The position numbers and the translations under genes were made by a program. Shown piece after piece: positions 28,269 through 37,649 of a DNA stretch of 64,000 nt (within the stretch, counting starts at the first letter, position 1; every line of letters starts with the position of its first letter). The notes under the pieces are model-generated. The model was not told where the DNA came from, made no database searches, and saw only the letters and a program-made list of their open reading frames with translations. Source of the DNA: a virus; the IMG/VR virus record IMGVR_UViG_3300042691_032880, positions 61,115 through 125,114 of that record. One strand, 5' to 3'.

Positions 28269-29606
28269 TTACAGGATTGGCGGAGTAGGACAAGCGCAGC
28301 TCAAGCCATTGATTGACTCCAAGGTCACACCGTTTCCACCAAGATCAATATACTCTTGCATGAACTCTTCGAACGCAGTGTTTTCACATGGGAACACAAT
28401 GGTAATCAGATACTGGTCATTGTCAAACACGCCTGTTGGGTTGTTGAAGCGAGGAACACTGTGGAGGATGTTGTACTCAGTGTATTGGTTGGTAGGCACC
28501 AATCCAGAGTTGGTAATAACATCCTGGTCCATAACTTCACGCAGACGTGGATCGTATACGTAGTTTTCTTGCATATAGCGACGGAATAGGATCAGGTCGC
28601 GGATGTAGCGATGTCCATATCCAGAACCCTGTTGAGCAAGATCAGTCTTCTCAATGCAGAAGATTTGGTCTACACAAGGATCGCCAAGTTGGTCAGTGAT
28701 AGAAGCATAGATCTTCACAGGCTCCAACTCATAGTGATCTTGTGGGTGGAAGGAACAGGTTCCAAACTGAGTATCTACATATGCACCATAAAGAGTGATA
28801 CAAGCACCAGTAAGGGTTGCAGGACTACCTCCTACTACACTAATATATTCAGCATACAAATCAGCTTTAGAAGGCTTGTCAGCAAGATTCACACTGTTTC
28901 CACCATTATCTGCCCACCATGTTTGGATATTGGTGTATGACCAAAGACCAGCATCACTGTTCAACTCAGGAGCAATGAACTGACTCATCCATGGATCAAA
29001 CAGGATCTGCCATGTCCAATCTACAAGAATACCAAATGAATCTGCAACACTCAGTGCTGTAGGAGCCAAAGGATCAGCAGGACAGCAATAGTTCTCAGAT
29101 GCAAATGTCTTGTAAGCATTGTGACTCAAGAAACGAAGAAGAGGAGAACCTTTGAGGTCAATACGCAAGTAGTAAGAAGTACCGCACTGAGGCTCAGCAC
29201 CTTCGCAGATACATACGTCTACTACTTCATTTTGAGGCTCGAAAGGACACTGCTTCCAGAACTTGGTCACATAGCGTGGGTTGATACCTTTGGTCTTTAC
29301 AGACTCTTGGTAACCACCAGCGAAAGGACCCAGCCTGTCTTTAGTATTGATTGAACCTTGTGCAAGATAGATCTGAGGAGCAGCAGCAATTGTAGGAGCT
29401 GCAGCATCTCCTTTAAGAACCACGTTTGCACCAATTGTACCATCACCAGGAGTAGCAGTGACAGCAGCAAGAGTACCAGGAGCAATTGCACCTGTACCAA
29501 TTGCACCTTGAAGACCAGTATACCAACCATTGGTGTAGTTGAGTGATACGGCTGTAGGATTCGTTCCTAGAAGAAGCTTCTGGAACGCATGATTAAAATA
29601 AGCCAT
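28269..29606 (-). CDS. Probable abundant virion protein (auxiliary capsid or tail), function unassigned
   Basis: A 445-residue protein in its own transcription unit, with a promoter-like site upstream and a strong terminator downstream, as for the major capsid gene. After a Gly/Ala/Thr-rich stretch (about 35-85) come several conserved-looking blocks: DRLGPFAGGYQESVKTKGINPRYVTKFW, FEEFMQEYIDLGGNGV and a Cys-containing C-terminus CACPTPPIL (quoted in parts). Codon use is regular and the intergenic signals suggest high expression. It could be an auxiliary capsid protein or a tube-type protein; I cannot decide from sequence. Confidence 0.5.
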   Translation of the reverse strand: MAYFNHAFQKLLLGTNPTAVSLNYTNGWYTGLQGAIGTGAIAPGTLAAVTATPGDGTIGANVVLKGDAAAPTIAAAPQIYLAQGSINTKDRLGPFAGGYQESVKTKGINPRYVTKFWKQCPFEPQNEVVDVCICEGAEPQCGTSYYLRIDLKGSPLLRFLSHNAYKTFASENYCCPADPLAPTALSVADSFGILVDWTWQILFDPWMSQFIAPELNSDAGLWSYTNIQTWWADNGGNSVNLADKPSKADLYAEYISVVGGSPATLTGACITLYGAYVDTQFGTCSFHPQDHYELEPVKIYASITDQLGDPCVDQIFCIEKTDLAQQGSGYGHRYIRDLILFRRYMQENYVYDPRLREVMDQDVITNSGLVPTNQYTEYNILHSVPRFNNPTGVFDNDQYLITIVFPCENTAFEEFMQEYIDLGGNGVTLESINGLSCACPTPPIL

Positions 29607-29643
29607 TGTTTTGTTAGATTAAGTTATACATATAATTTACACT

Positions 29644-29652
29644 TATAATATA
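29644..29652 (-). promoter_or_regulatory. Late promoter-like nonamer TATATTATA
   Basis: Exact TATATTATA on the minus strand 38 bases before the ATG at 29606, directly following a small hairpin (AGGCAGAAATGCCT) after the ferritin gene. Confidence 0.55.
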
Positions 29653-29680
29653 AGGCATTTCTGCCTGATATCCAAATTTT

Positions 29681-30265
29681 TTAGAGGTAATCTTTCATTT
29701 CGTGGTCCAAAAGACGCATCGCAATCTTGTCCTCACCAAATGATTCCAACTGGTCTAACCAGTTCTGAAGCTTGCTGAGTTCTTCCACTTGTTCCTTAAC
29801 ATACTGTAAACCAAGCTGATAAAGCATGTGGTCAGACATCTCCAAAGCATGGGAAGATAAGTCCTTGGTCTGGTTGGTAATATCCACTTCATGAGCATGT
29901 GAATCCTTGATAATCTGGGGAAGTCCGCTGAAATCCTGTGGAGGTTCTTTCAATGCGGGTGTTTTTGGTTGAATACCAAGACTAAGAAGGTACTCGCGCG
30001 CCCAGTCCGCGTGCGCGTGTTCCTCCGTAGAATACTTCTTCCAGAGTTTGGCAGCATTCACATATCCCTTATCCTCCAACCACATGGACATGGCAAGGTA
30101 GATACGAGAACTGTATTCCTCCTGCTCAATCCTGTAGTTCAAATACTCAACGCACTTATCTGTGATAAGAGGATTCTTCTTAGACGCAGGTTTCGATTCC
30201 GCCTTTTCAGAAGATTCAGATTCCCCTCTTTTCAGGGTTCTTTTCAAGTTTACTTCTTCAGCCAT
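29681..30265 (-). CDS. Ferritin (non-haem, FtnA-like)
   Basis: A 194-residue protein whose residues 33-185 form a four-helix ferritin. Helix A has QEEYSSRIYLAMSMWLEDKG; ferroxidase ligands are visible as Glu49, Glu82 and His85 (EEHAH), Glu126 and Gln159 (YVKEQVEE), and Glu162 could serve the third site. The resemblance is to bacterial FtnA-type ferritins, not Dps. It should oxidise and store iron. The first 30 residues are an extra charged tail (Lys/Glu/Ser-rich) absent from ordinary ferritins. The gene sits inside the virion operon, overlapping the stop of the ring-like protein gene, so late expression and possibly packaging are inferred. Confidence 0.9.
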   Translation of the reverse strand: MAEEVNLKRTLKRGESESSEKAESKPASKKNPLITDKCVEYLNYRIEQEEYSSRIYLAMSMWLEDKGYVNAAKLWKKYSTEEHAHADWAREYLLSLGIQPKTPALKEPPQDFSGLPQIIKDSHAHEVDITNQTKDLSSHALEMSDHMLYQLGLQYVKEQVEELSKLQNWLDQLESFGEDKIAMRLLDHEMKDYL

Positions 30266-30975
30266 TATGTATTGGTTTGTACTGAGCTAGTCGCTCTAGT
30301 GTATTGATTTGATGATTCAATGTCCGCTGCCAATATCATTACAGCATTGTCAACCAGTATTTCGGCTACGTCATCTTTGAACTCACAAGGAACATCTGGA
30401 GTGGCAGCACCCGTAGTAATATCCACGCATCCTGCAAATGACACAGGAACAGGTTTCCTATAATAAGTCAGGTTTATTGATGTGATATCAAATTCACCTC
30501 CTGTATAAATAGTAAACTTGTTATCTGCAACAACCGCTACAGTTTCTCCCCAGTCAAAACTTGGCTTTTTGTTATCATCCCTAAGGATTACATATAAGTC
30601 AGCCTTGTCGACAATATATATATTTATATTCCTTTCAGGACAACAATCACTTTTTGCCATAACGTACATCGAGCTATAGTATAAGTAATCCGATGGAATG
30701 ACGTCTGTTTCAAATGATTGTGGAAAACTGGTTGGATAATTAGTTCCTGAAATGGGAACCGTCTTAATTAGTTTCTGGGTGTCATCGTAATTGACTTTGG
30801 TTGAACCATCACCCGACTGAAGCTGATTAATGCCATTAATTTGACGGCGGAACCATTCGAGTTGCGCCTTATTAAATGCTTCAGCAATCTGCCAGCACTC
30901 AAAGTTATCATAGTCAAGAGAGGCTAGTTTATTCAGCCTCTCTTTGACTTTTATTTGCAACTCGGCGTTTGTCAT
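30265..30975 (-). CDS. Ring/adaptor-like structural protein
   Basis: A 236-residue protein. The N-terminal helical part (MTNAELQIKVKERLNKLASLD, Trp28 in ECWQIAEAFNKAQLEWFRRQI) and later beta strands (TSINLTYYRKPVPVSF) are typical of crAss-like ring proteins that bind below the portal; the C-terminus EFKDDVAEILVDNAVMILAADIES matches the usual final helix of head-tail connector proteins. It is joined to both neighbours by overlaps. Confidence 0.6.
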   Translation of the reverse strand: MTNAELQIKVKERLNKLASLDYDNFECWQIAEAFNKAQLEWFRRQINGINQLQSGDGSTKVNYDDTQKLIKTVPISGTNYPTSFPQSFETDVIPSDYLYYSSMYVMAKSDCCPERNINIYIVDKADLYVILRDDNKKPSFDWGETVAVVADNKFTIYTGGEFDITSINLTYYRKPVPVSFAGCVDITTGAATPDVPCEFKDDVAEILVDNAVMILAADIESSNQYTRATSSVQTNT

Positions 30976-31991
30976 CAGTTATTCCAGTATTTCTCCACAC
31001 CCTTTGTAAGACTTGTAAGGATATCTTCATGGAGAGGGTTCTTAAGATATTCTGTGATTTCAGAAGGATTCTTACCAACCATTGTGTTAGACTCACCATG
31101 GTAGATGAATCCATCCCCGCGCAGGATAAGAAGTTTGTAATAGGTGGCATCCTTGATAATGGAACGAATCTTCAATGTCTCCATATCCAGATTTGCAATG
31201 TCAAGGAATCGCTGGGCAGTCTTACGCTTGTCCGTATCCACAGTCTCTCCATTGATGTACTTGTCCATGTTATCATACATGACATCTGTAGGAGTAGTCT
31301 TCTTGTACTGAGGAGAGTTGGGATCAACCACCTTGCATACGTACATTAGCTTATTGACGTTCTTGTTAGCCAACTTCTCAAGTTCAGCTAAAGCCTTGTT
31401 ACGCAGCTTTTTAACCTCAGTCTTGATGGAAGCAGTCTCCTCAAACTTATCCAGATAGAACTTGTAAGAAGGGTTGCTCTTACGAGCTACATCCAAGGTC
31501 TTGGCAATAAGACTGAATCCACCCGCCTCAATGGCTTTAAGTTTGATCAAGTCATGAGGATCCGTAGGATTCAACCATACAGGTTCATTACCCATCCTGA
31601 TTGTAATACGGCTCCAGAACTCATCATTGTCAGGACGCAGAAGCTTGATCTTGTTCCAGAAATCCTTGTCATCAGGATCTACGAAGTTGGCTGCAAGTTC
31701 AGCTTCAAGCTGTGCAACCAGTCTGCGTATCTCCTTGATGGCGGCTTCCCGCTCTTCAGTGGGTAGACGCTTGATCTCAGGAGCAAATTCATTCAGTCCT
31801 GTCAAGTAACGCTTGATGCCATTTACTTCAAGACATGCCAGTTGCTCTTCATGGAAGATTCCATCGAACAAAGCTTGGTCATACTTCTCCAAACCCATGT
31901 TGTTCTTAGTGGTATCAACATAGGGTCTGATGGCAATGGTACTGTTGTACCTCTTGCTTACGGGGTTGGTTTCAACGATTGTTACGCTCAT
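30975..31991 (-). CDS. Conserved virion-region protein
   Basis: A 338-residue protein if translation starts at ATG 31991 (upstream in-frame start is non-ATG). It is alpha-rich, with SVTIVETNPVSKRYN at the N-terminus, a charged coiled segment (RLPTEEREAAIKEIRRLVAQLEAEL, about 80-105) and a C-terminal domain with LLILRGDGFIYHGESNTMVG. Proteins of this kind are conserved between capsid and ring genes in crAss-like phages but I know no assigned role. It begins a unit after the hairpin at 32039-32067. Confidence 0.6.
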   Translation of the reverse strand: MSVTIVETNPVSKRYNSTIAIRPYVDTTKNNMGLEKYDQALFDGIFHEEQLACLEVNGIKRYLTGLNEFAPEIKRLPTEEREAAIKEIRRLVAQLEAELAANFVDPDDKDFWNKIKLLRPDNDEFWSRITIRMGNEPVWLNPTDPHDLIKLKAIEAGGFSLIAKTLDVARKSNPSYKFYLDKFEETASIKTEVKKLRNKALAELEKLANKNVNKLMYVCKVVDPNSPQYKKTTPTDVMYDNMDKYINGETVDTDKRKTAQRFLDIANLDMETLKIRSIIKDATYYKLLILRGDGFIYHGESNTMVGKNPSEITEYLKNPLHEDILTSLTKGVEKYWNN

Positions 31992-32038
31992 ATTGCTGAT
32001 TTTGTTGGTTTTACGTCGCAATATTAATAATAAATATA

Positions 32039-32067
32039 ATCAAAACCCACTATTAAAGGGTTTTGAT
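32039..32067 (-). terminator. Terminator-like hairpin
   Basis: ATCAAAACCC pairs perfectly with GGGTTTTGAT on either side of the stop codon of the upstream gene, followed on the minus strand by TATATTTATT. The stop codon lies in the loop. Confidence 0.65.
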
Positions 32068-32544
32068 CTCATAGTAGATGTAGAATGCACCTGTCCATTG
32101 ACCAGCTCCTGCAGGTGTTGAAGATGCATTGTACACTGCAAGATTCAATCCAGTAGGACCACCACCGATTGGCATTACATATGGAATAGCCCAATCGTCG
32201 ACTGCAGGACTGTAATAAGGGGTGATCTGTACATAGGTATTGTCAACGCCTGCAGCAACAATAGCTGGATTTACCAAGGTCAACAATACATAGTTTCCAA
32301 ATGTAACGTCTGGATCAGGTAGAAAGTTGTCAGCATTTGTAATGTCAATGATGCCTTTCCAACTGGTAATTTCTACAGATGTGGATAGAGCCATATCAAG
32401 CTCATAATGCTTGATGTCATTCATCTCAGCAACAAGTCTGTTGACATGTGCTATCCTTGCTGGAGTTGCTTCTGATTCTCTTCCAGTTGCGATTATTGGA
32501 TCAGGAGATGCTGGATAAATCTTCGGAGTCAGTTTGAGTCCCAT
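32053..32544 (-). CDS. Hypothetical virion-region protein
   Basis: Start assigned to ATG 32544 (a TTG six bases earlier is possible), giving 163 residues. The N-terminal third is helical (RIAHVNRLVAEMNDI), the rest beta-rich, ending FYIYYEIKTL. It overlaps the upstream 63-residue gene by 44 bases in another frame, yet both frames look genuine. Its beta domain and place among fibre genes suggest a virion protein; no family recognised. Confidence 0.55.
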   Translation of the reverse strand: MGLKLTPKIYPASPDPIIATGRESEATPARIAHVNRLVAEMNDIKHYELDMALSTSVEITSWKGIIDITNADNFLPDPDVTFGNYVLLTLVNPAIVAAGVDNTYVQITPYYSPAVDDWAIPYVMPIGGGPTGLNLAVYNASSTPAGAGQWTGAFYIYYEIKTL

Positions 32545-32692
32545 TTTCAACGTAAGGTTTAGGTTGTAATTGTTCAGTTGCTTCGTCTTGGATCCTTTGG
32601 ATAAGGTTCATAGACAGTTTTGCTGGGATCTCTCCCAGGCCTTGGATGATCAGATTGACCTCCTCCACACTAAATTCAAGTTTTATTTTCAT
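32501..32692 (-). CDS. Small conserved phage protein (63 aa)
   Basis: The sequence LEFSVEEVNLIIQGLGEIPA followed by NLIQRIQDEA matches a short helical protein widespread in phages (pattern S.EEVN.IL..L..LP....LI..I). Function unknown. The C-terminal 15 codons overlap the next gene in another frame. It lies 12 bases after the collagen-like fibre gene. Confidence 0.7.
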   Translation of the reverse strand: MKIKLEFSVEEVNLIIQGLGEIPAKLSMNLIQRIQDEATEQLQPKPYVENGTQTDSEDLSSIS

Positions 32693-32704
32693 ATAGTTTT
32701 ATTG

Positions 32705-34786
32705 TTATACCATCTTCAATACATTTCCTGCAGATGTGTCCACCCAGATATCACCTGCGGTAAGACCTACTGGAGCAGAACCAGCACCTTGTGGAAGGTT
32801 TTTGAACTTGATTGTTCCATCCACATACATTGCACGCGTGTCATTCCATGCAGGATAAGCTGAACCTGTTATTGTTAATGGAGTACCTACACTTGCAAAA
32901 GTCTGTGGGGTCGCCACACCATTCACCAACAAGTCGTATTCACCTACAACATCAGTTATACAAGGATTTCCAGGAGCAGGAGTCACACCAGGATCCCATG
33001 GAGTTACTATGTTACTGATTGTTGTTCCTTCAAGAATACCACCAGAAGGATTGGTAAATGTCCTACCTGACAGACTATGTCCTACTTGCAACCAACCTGC
33101 TGGAAGAGTGCCAGTAGCAGTACAGCCAGTAACATAGAGCTTTGTACCTACGATATAACCTGTAACATTGTAGGAAACAGTTCCATTCAAAGGCTGATAT
33201 ACACAAAGTGAATATCCTGCCCTTGCTCCTCCGTTTACAGTTCCAGAATAGTCTGCTCCGCCAAATGCAGAAGGAAGCGGTCCAAATATATCTGAGGAAG
33301 ATGATACTGCAGTAGGTCCAGTAAACCTATGACGCGATGCATGGTAATTTAAATCATAGCTTGGAGTTGTACCACCTACGGCAACTATGCTGGTTATCTG
33401 ACTAAATCCACTTCTATTAAATTGGATCAGACCTCCATTGTATATCCCAGTAAAATTGCCTCCACCTAAGTGAACGTCTGTCAGAATAGTAGCTCTTTCA
33501 GCACATACTGCATTACTGGTGAGGTTAGCATATTCACTAAGGGGATCTGATGTATTTGCCGTACGAGATACTGCAAGCGTATTGGTGTTTGCCCTGTAGA
33601 TAATTGCTTTTTCAGGTGAAAAATTCAGAGTAAAAGTTCCAGCTGCAGAAAGCACCCTGCTAGGACTACCTGTAATTCTTAAACTTCCATCGTACCAACT
33701 TTCAAGTACGTTTCCTGCGCCAGTTGCTTTTTCAACCTTTAATCCTAACGGTACTGTATTAAGGACTATTTGATTTGGAGTAAACAATCCAGCATTTGAT
33801 GTTACTTGACCAGTGGCTGTAATAGTACCTGTAACAGCTTGATTAAGACTGTACACACCAGGGGAAGGATTTCCTGTTATATAAGTACCCCAAGGAATAC
33901 CAGATGCTCCATAAGCAAATAAGTAGTCACCTATGTTGATGGTACCAATGTAGTTTGATCCATATGTCAATGGGTTAGTCACAGTAAGGGTTGTTCCTGT
34001 GACAGTACCTGTGATTCCAAATGCACCTGCGTTTGTACGCACTTGGCTTTTTGCAGTACCAGCAGCAGCAGTCATATCAAGACCAACACCAAACTTACCT
34101 GTACCACTTACTGAAAGACTGTATCCAGCAGCATTGGTGGGTATCTCAGTATTGGCAAGAAGTGGATTCTGACCAAGTCGCAATATTGGATTGGCAAGGT
34201 CACCTATGTTTCTCAAACCACTCTCTACAGTAAGACTGCTTACAGCGCCTGCAGGACCTGCGGGACCTTGGATACCTTGCAGACCTTGAGGACCTTGTAA
34301 TCCTTGAGGACCTTGAAGACCTGTTGCTCCTGTCGCACCTGTGGCTCCTGTAGCACCAGTAGGTCCTTGTGGACCAGTAGCACCTTGAGCAGCCAAAAGC
34401 GCCCAGTTGGCAGTATCCACATCAGGAGGAATCGCAGATGGTCCTACATTATTGATTGCAAAATAAGATGCACCATTGTAAGCAACCGCATCATCTGGAA
34501 CATATGTACCAGAAGCAGACCATGTTCCTTGCCAGTTCAAACCAGCAGGACCTACTGGACCTGCAGCTCCTTGGATACCTTGAGGACCAGGTGCACCAGT
34601 AGCACCTGTTGTACCAGCAACTCCTTGGAAACCTTGTATACCTTGAGCTCCTTGCACACCTTGAGGTCCAGGAGGTCCAGGAGGACCTGGAACACTAGAA
34701 CCACCTGTTGCACATGAATCACCTTCAAGCGGAGCGTTCCAACACTGCCATCCACGAGTCTTTTTTGGTTTTGAATATATTCCCAT
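32705..34786 (-). CDS. Collagen-like fibre protein with shared N-terminal anchor
   Basis: A 693-residue protein. The N-terminus [10 protein letters not shown] (about 11-20) matches the GWQYWNAKV segment of the other fibre encoded at 35057-37570. Two collagen-like Gly-X-Y tracts follow (about 33-82 and 133-182), with many GPQ, GIQ and GAT triplets, separated by a small carbohydrate-binding-like domain with [20 protein letters not shown]. The distal part is a beta-rich head with Thr/Asn/Gly-rich sequence. The collagen tracts should trimerise as a rod; the N-terminus probably plugs into the capsid. Confidence 0.75.
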   Translation of the reverse strand: MGIYSKPKKTRGWQCWNAPLEGDSCATGGSSVPGPPGPPGPQGVQGAQGIQGFQGVAGTTGATGAPGPQGIQGAAGPVGPAGLNWQGTWSASGTYVPDDAVAYNGASYFAINNVGPSAIPPDVDTANWALLAAQGATGPQGPTGATGATGATGATGLQGPQGLQGPQGLQGIQGPAGPAGAVSSLTVESGLRNIGDLANPILRLGQNPLLANTEIPTNAAGYSLSVSGTGKFGVGLDMTAAAGTAKSQVRTNAGAFGITGTVTGTTLTVTNPLTYGSNYIGTINIGDYLFAYGASGIPWGTYITGNPSPGVYSLNQAVTGTITATGQVTSNAGLFTPNQIVLNTVPLGLKVEKATGAGNVLESWYDGSLRITGSPSRVLSAAGTFTLNFSPEKAIIYRANTNTLAVSRTANTSDPLSEYANLTSNAVCAERATILTDVHLGGGNFTGIYNGGLIQFNRSGFSQITSIVAVGGTTPSYDLNYHASRHRFTGPTAVSSSSDIFGPLPSAFGGADYSGTVNGGARAGYSLCVYQPLNGTVSYNVTGYIVGTKLYVTGCTATGTLPAGWLQVGHSLSGRTFTNPSGGILEGTTISNIVTPWDPGVTPAPGNPCITDVVGEYDLLVNGVATPQTFASVGTPLTITGSAYPAWNDTRAMYVDGTIKFKNLPQGAGSAPVGLTAGDIWVDTSAGNVLKMV

Positions 34787-34789
34787 AAC

Positions 34790-35044
34790 TTATTGTGCAA
34801 TATTAGTTAATATATAGTCTTTTACACCCTGCTCATCAAGATCAGCAGGTACATCAATCTTTTTTGAAAGAGTGGTTATTTGTCCATTTTCTTCTACATC
34901 ATACCATACACGAATGGGTTGTCCAGACTTTCTTGATAGATTGTAATAGATTGGTTTTTTACTCATGTTATCAGCATCAAACAAAGTCCTTGCATTGACA
35001 CTTACTCCTGAGAATTCCAATGATGTTTCTATAATTGTCTTCAT
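34790..35044 (-). CDS. Small hypothetical protein (84 aa)
   Basis: An 84-residue protein between the two anchored fibres, three bases from the collagen-like gene. It contains PIYYNLSRKSGQPIRVWYDVEENGQ and ends with an acidic helix DLDEQGVKDYILTNIAQ (shown in part). No function is evident. It may help attach or fold the flanking fibres, from position only. Confidence 0.5.
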   Translation of the reverse strand: MKTIIETSLEFSGVSVNARTLFDADNMSKKPIYYNLSRKSGQPIRVWYDVEENGQITTLSKKIDVPADLDEQGVKDYILTNIAQ

Positions 35045-35056
35045 GATCTTATTATG

Positions 35057-37570
35057 TTAGAATGGAGATGTTGTATAATTCAGAGATGTGCCGTCAAATT
35101 CTTCTATATAAATAGTAGCATCTGATCCCATAATCATTCTTTTTGATGATGAATTACCTAGTAAAGTAGACGCAGTTACATCACCTCCTAACGAAGTACC
35201 ATTATGCAGTTGAAAATCAATGTTAAACATAATCGAAGCTTTTAGATTACCAAAGTATGCTGTACCCCTACAGTTAGCAAGACCAACACAATCCGTATCG
35301 TATGAAGTCATTAACAACATGTTTTCCGCCATTGCAAATGAATTTCTATAAAAATACGATCCAAAGATGTCATTGTTTCCTATACCGTTAAATGTTGAAC
35401 TAGACATGTAATCAATATTAAAATGATTATTAAAACCATAACTTCGTACTACAATATTTTCAACTGTACCATTCCAAAACCAATATCCAGTAGTTCCACC
35501 TCTACCCACAAAAACAGTACCGTGTATATCTTTTGGTAGAGGATTAAAGTCTTGATAATTGCCTGTGGTTCCATTATCATTTGTAACTATATAGTCATTA
35601 CTGCCAGTATCACTTTGCCATCTCCTATGTACGATATTCCTCCAATCCAAAGGCATATCAACCTTATTTGAAACATCAATCCTGCGAGTCATATACCCAT
35701 AAGCAGGAGCCATTGAAAATACGGCATCCACATAAAGACTATCAGGAATATAATTCAAAACCATTTGCTCAGTAACTCCTACCAGGATAACTTTCATACC
35801 ATCGGCGCTTACATCAATGTAAGCATTAGGATAACCTTGATCTTCTGAGTTTATATTATTCAATCCTGGAAGAACAGGATCAGTGAAGAATTCCCAATCA
35901 TTAGAACCTGCTATTGCAAAATCTACGTAGAACAAGTGTCCAAAGTTCACAGGATTGTTTGCAGGCATCATGAAATATGCATTGGTACCATCCCATTGAA
36001 CATCAAATCCACTGACTACTGTTGAGTCAGGGAGAGTTACCCCATTGTTAATTCCATTTGGATATGGAAGTCCATAAGTATTGCAATAAGGTAAGAACTC
36101 CACAATGTCACCATAGGTCTCTGAATAACCTTCTATCTCAAATCTGTTTTCACTCAATGCGGTCATTATAATGACCTCCTCCTTTGGAGAAGTATATATC
36201 TCCAAAGGATTGTAGTTTAGTGTAGGAGTATTAGCACTTGCCAATGCTGTTATGTAGTTTGTAGTAGCAATATCGTAACTAGTAAAACTTCCACCTGTTA
36301 CAATAATTGTACTAGCAGGATCATAAAAAAGCTCTACTACATCAAGATTAAATCCTGGAGCAATGAATAAATCAGGAACCCCATTAGCAGTTAATCTTAC
36401 AATACTCTCAGAAGGATTTCCATTCACAGTGGTGAAATTTCCACCAACCATAATCTTACCATCATTTTGAACAGTAATAGCGTTTAGAAGACCATTAAAA
36501 ACAGCACCTCCTACCCATCCTGAAGCAATGGTTCCATCAGCATTAATTCTGATAATCTTTGGATTAGCTACTCCGTTATAAGTAGTAAAATTACCAGTTA
36601 TAACATATGAGTTTGTAGGAGCGTGATATCTAATTTTTACAACATTAGCATCAAATCCTGTTCCAGCATTTGTATTAAATGCCGTATTCAATGTGCCATC
36701 TGGATTAAGCTTTACGATTCTTCCAACAGCAGTACCATTAAAAGAACTGAAGTTTCCTACTATGATCATGCTGTCATCAGGTAGAATCATTATATCAACA
36801 ACATCCCCAGCACATCCTGTTCCAATGTTAGTCAAAAAGACAGTATCCTCAGATCCATTAGGAAACAATCTAACAAGTGCATTTCTCGGTTGTCCATTTT
36901 TAACAGCAAAAGCGCCTCCAACCAGTAGTTTTCCATCACTCTGCAATGCTAATGCTTGCACAGCTTTATTATAAGTGGAGGTGGTAAAAGAAGTATCCAA
37001 AGCACCTGTAGGTAGAATTTTTCTTACATTAATAATACCAGGTAAATCACCACCTACAAAGATGGTTCCATCTGCATTTTCGACAATATCATAAGCTAGT
37101 CCAGATGGCAAATAGCTATTGTTAAAGGTAAGATCTTTTGTTCCATCTGCATTTACTCTTGTGAATCCCCAATTAGTATATCCATTATAACTTGAAAAAT
37201 TTCCACCGATGTAGTATTTACCAGTAGAACTTTTCTTAATCACATAGGGAGGACCATCAAATCCACCAGACAAATTGGAATTATACTGAAAAGGATTGAT
37301 CACTGAAGCAGTAGGAGTAATGATAGATCCCGTAGTGCTTGGATAAGAACCATCCGCACCACTAAATCCATTTAACCAGTTTACAGACTTATAGTCTGTG
37401 ATCCTGTATTTGGCTCCAGGAGTCAACTGACTGTTGACTGTAAGATCATAAAGTTCTGAAGATGTGACATTTATAGGAGTGTTTCCACCGCTACCAATGT
37501 TTAACTGATCAACTTTTGCATTCCAGTATTGCCAACCGAAAGTGCGAGTAGGAGGAGGATAGATTGCCAT
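35057..37570 (-). CDS. Fibre/spike with delta-60 beta-propeller repeats
   Basis: An 837-residue protein. The N-terminal FGWQYWNAKVD segment is shared with the collagen-like fibre. Residues about 100-430 consist of tandem delta-60 repeats (pattern DG.I.VGG.F....G.....R.N.DG..D..F), giving a six- or seven-bladed propeller. A middle domain (about 450-640) follows and the last 170 residues resemble a right-handed parallel beta-helix or pentapeptide-like stalk rich in Asn, Tyr and Phe. Located directly downstream of the capsid gene with its own promoter-like site, it is probably a head-associated fibre. Head or tail placement is inferred. Confidence 0.7.
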   Translation of the reverse strand: MAIYPPPTRTFGWQYWNAKVDQLNIGSGGNTPINVTSSELYDLTVNSQLTPGAKYRITDYKSVNWLNGFSGADGSYPSTTGSIITPTASVINPFQYNSNLSGGFDGPPYVIKKSSTGKYYIGGNFSSYNGYTNWGFTRVNADGTKDLTFNNSYLPSGLAYDIVENADGTIFVGGDLPGIINVRKILPTGALDTSFTTSTYNKAVQALALQSDGKLLVGGAFAVKNGQPRNALVRLFPNGSEDTVFLTNIGTGCAGDVVDIMILPDDSMIIVGNFSSFNGTAVGRIVKLNPDGTLNTAFNTNAGTGFDANVVKIRYHAPTNSYVITGNFTTYNGVANPKIIRINADGTIASGWVGGAVFNGLLNAITVQNDGKIMVGGNFTTVNGNPSESIVRLTANGVPDLFIAPGFNLDVVELFYDPASTIIVTGGSFTSYDIATTNYITALASANTPTLNYNPLEIYTSPKEEVIIMTALSENRFEIEGYSETYGDIVEFLPYCNTYGLPYPNGINNGVTLPDSTVVSGFDVQWDGTNAYFMMPANNPVNFGHLFYVDFAIAGSNDWEFFTDPVLPGLNNINSEDQGYPNAYIDVSADGMKVILVGVTEQMVLNYIPDSLYVDAVFSMAPAYGYMTRRIDVSNKVDMPLDWRNIVHRRWQSDTGSNDYIVTNDNGTTGNYQDFNPLPKDIHGTVFVGRGGTTGYWFWNGTVENIVVRSYGFNNHFNIDYMSSSTFNGIGNNDIFGSYFYRNSFAMAENMLLMTSYDTDCVGLANCRGTAYFGNLKASIMFNIDFQLHNGTSLGGDVTASTLLGNSSSKRMIMGSDATIYIEEFDGTSLNYTTSPF

Positions 37571-37588
37571 GAGTATAAGTGCTTATAC

Positions 37589-37597
37589 TATAATATA
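37589..37597 (-). promoter_or_regulatory. Late promoter-like nonamer TATATTATA
   Basis: Exact TATATTATA on the minus strand starting three bases after the T-run of the capsid terminator and 18 bases before the fibre ATG. Confidence 0.6.
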
Positions 37598-37599
37598 CT

Positions 37600-37630
37600 A
37601 AAAAAAGGGGAGAGTTTTGACGCTCTCCCC
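37600..37630 (-). terminator. Intrinsic terminator of capsid gene
   Basis: GGGGAGAG pairs with CTCTCCCC around an eight-base loop and is followed by seven T residues on the minus strand. Confidence 0.9.
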
Positions 37631-37649
37631 TGTTTTTTCATTTCCTCGA

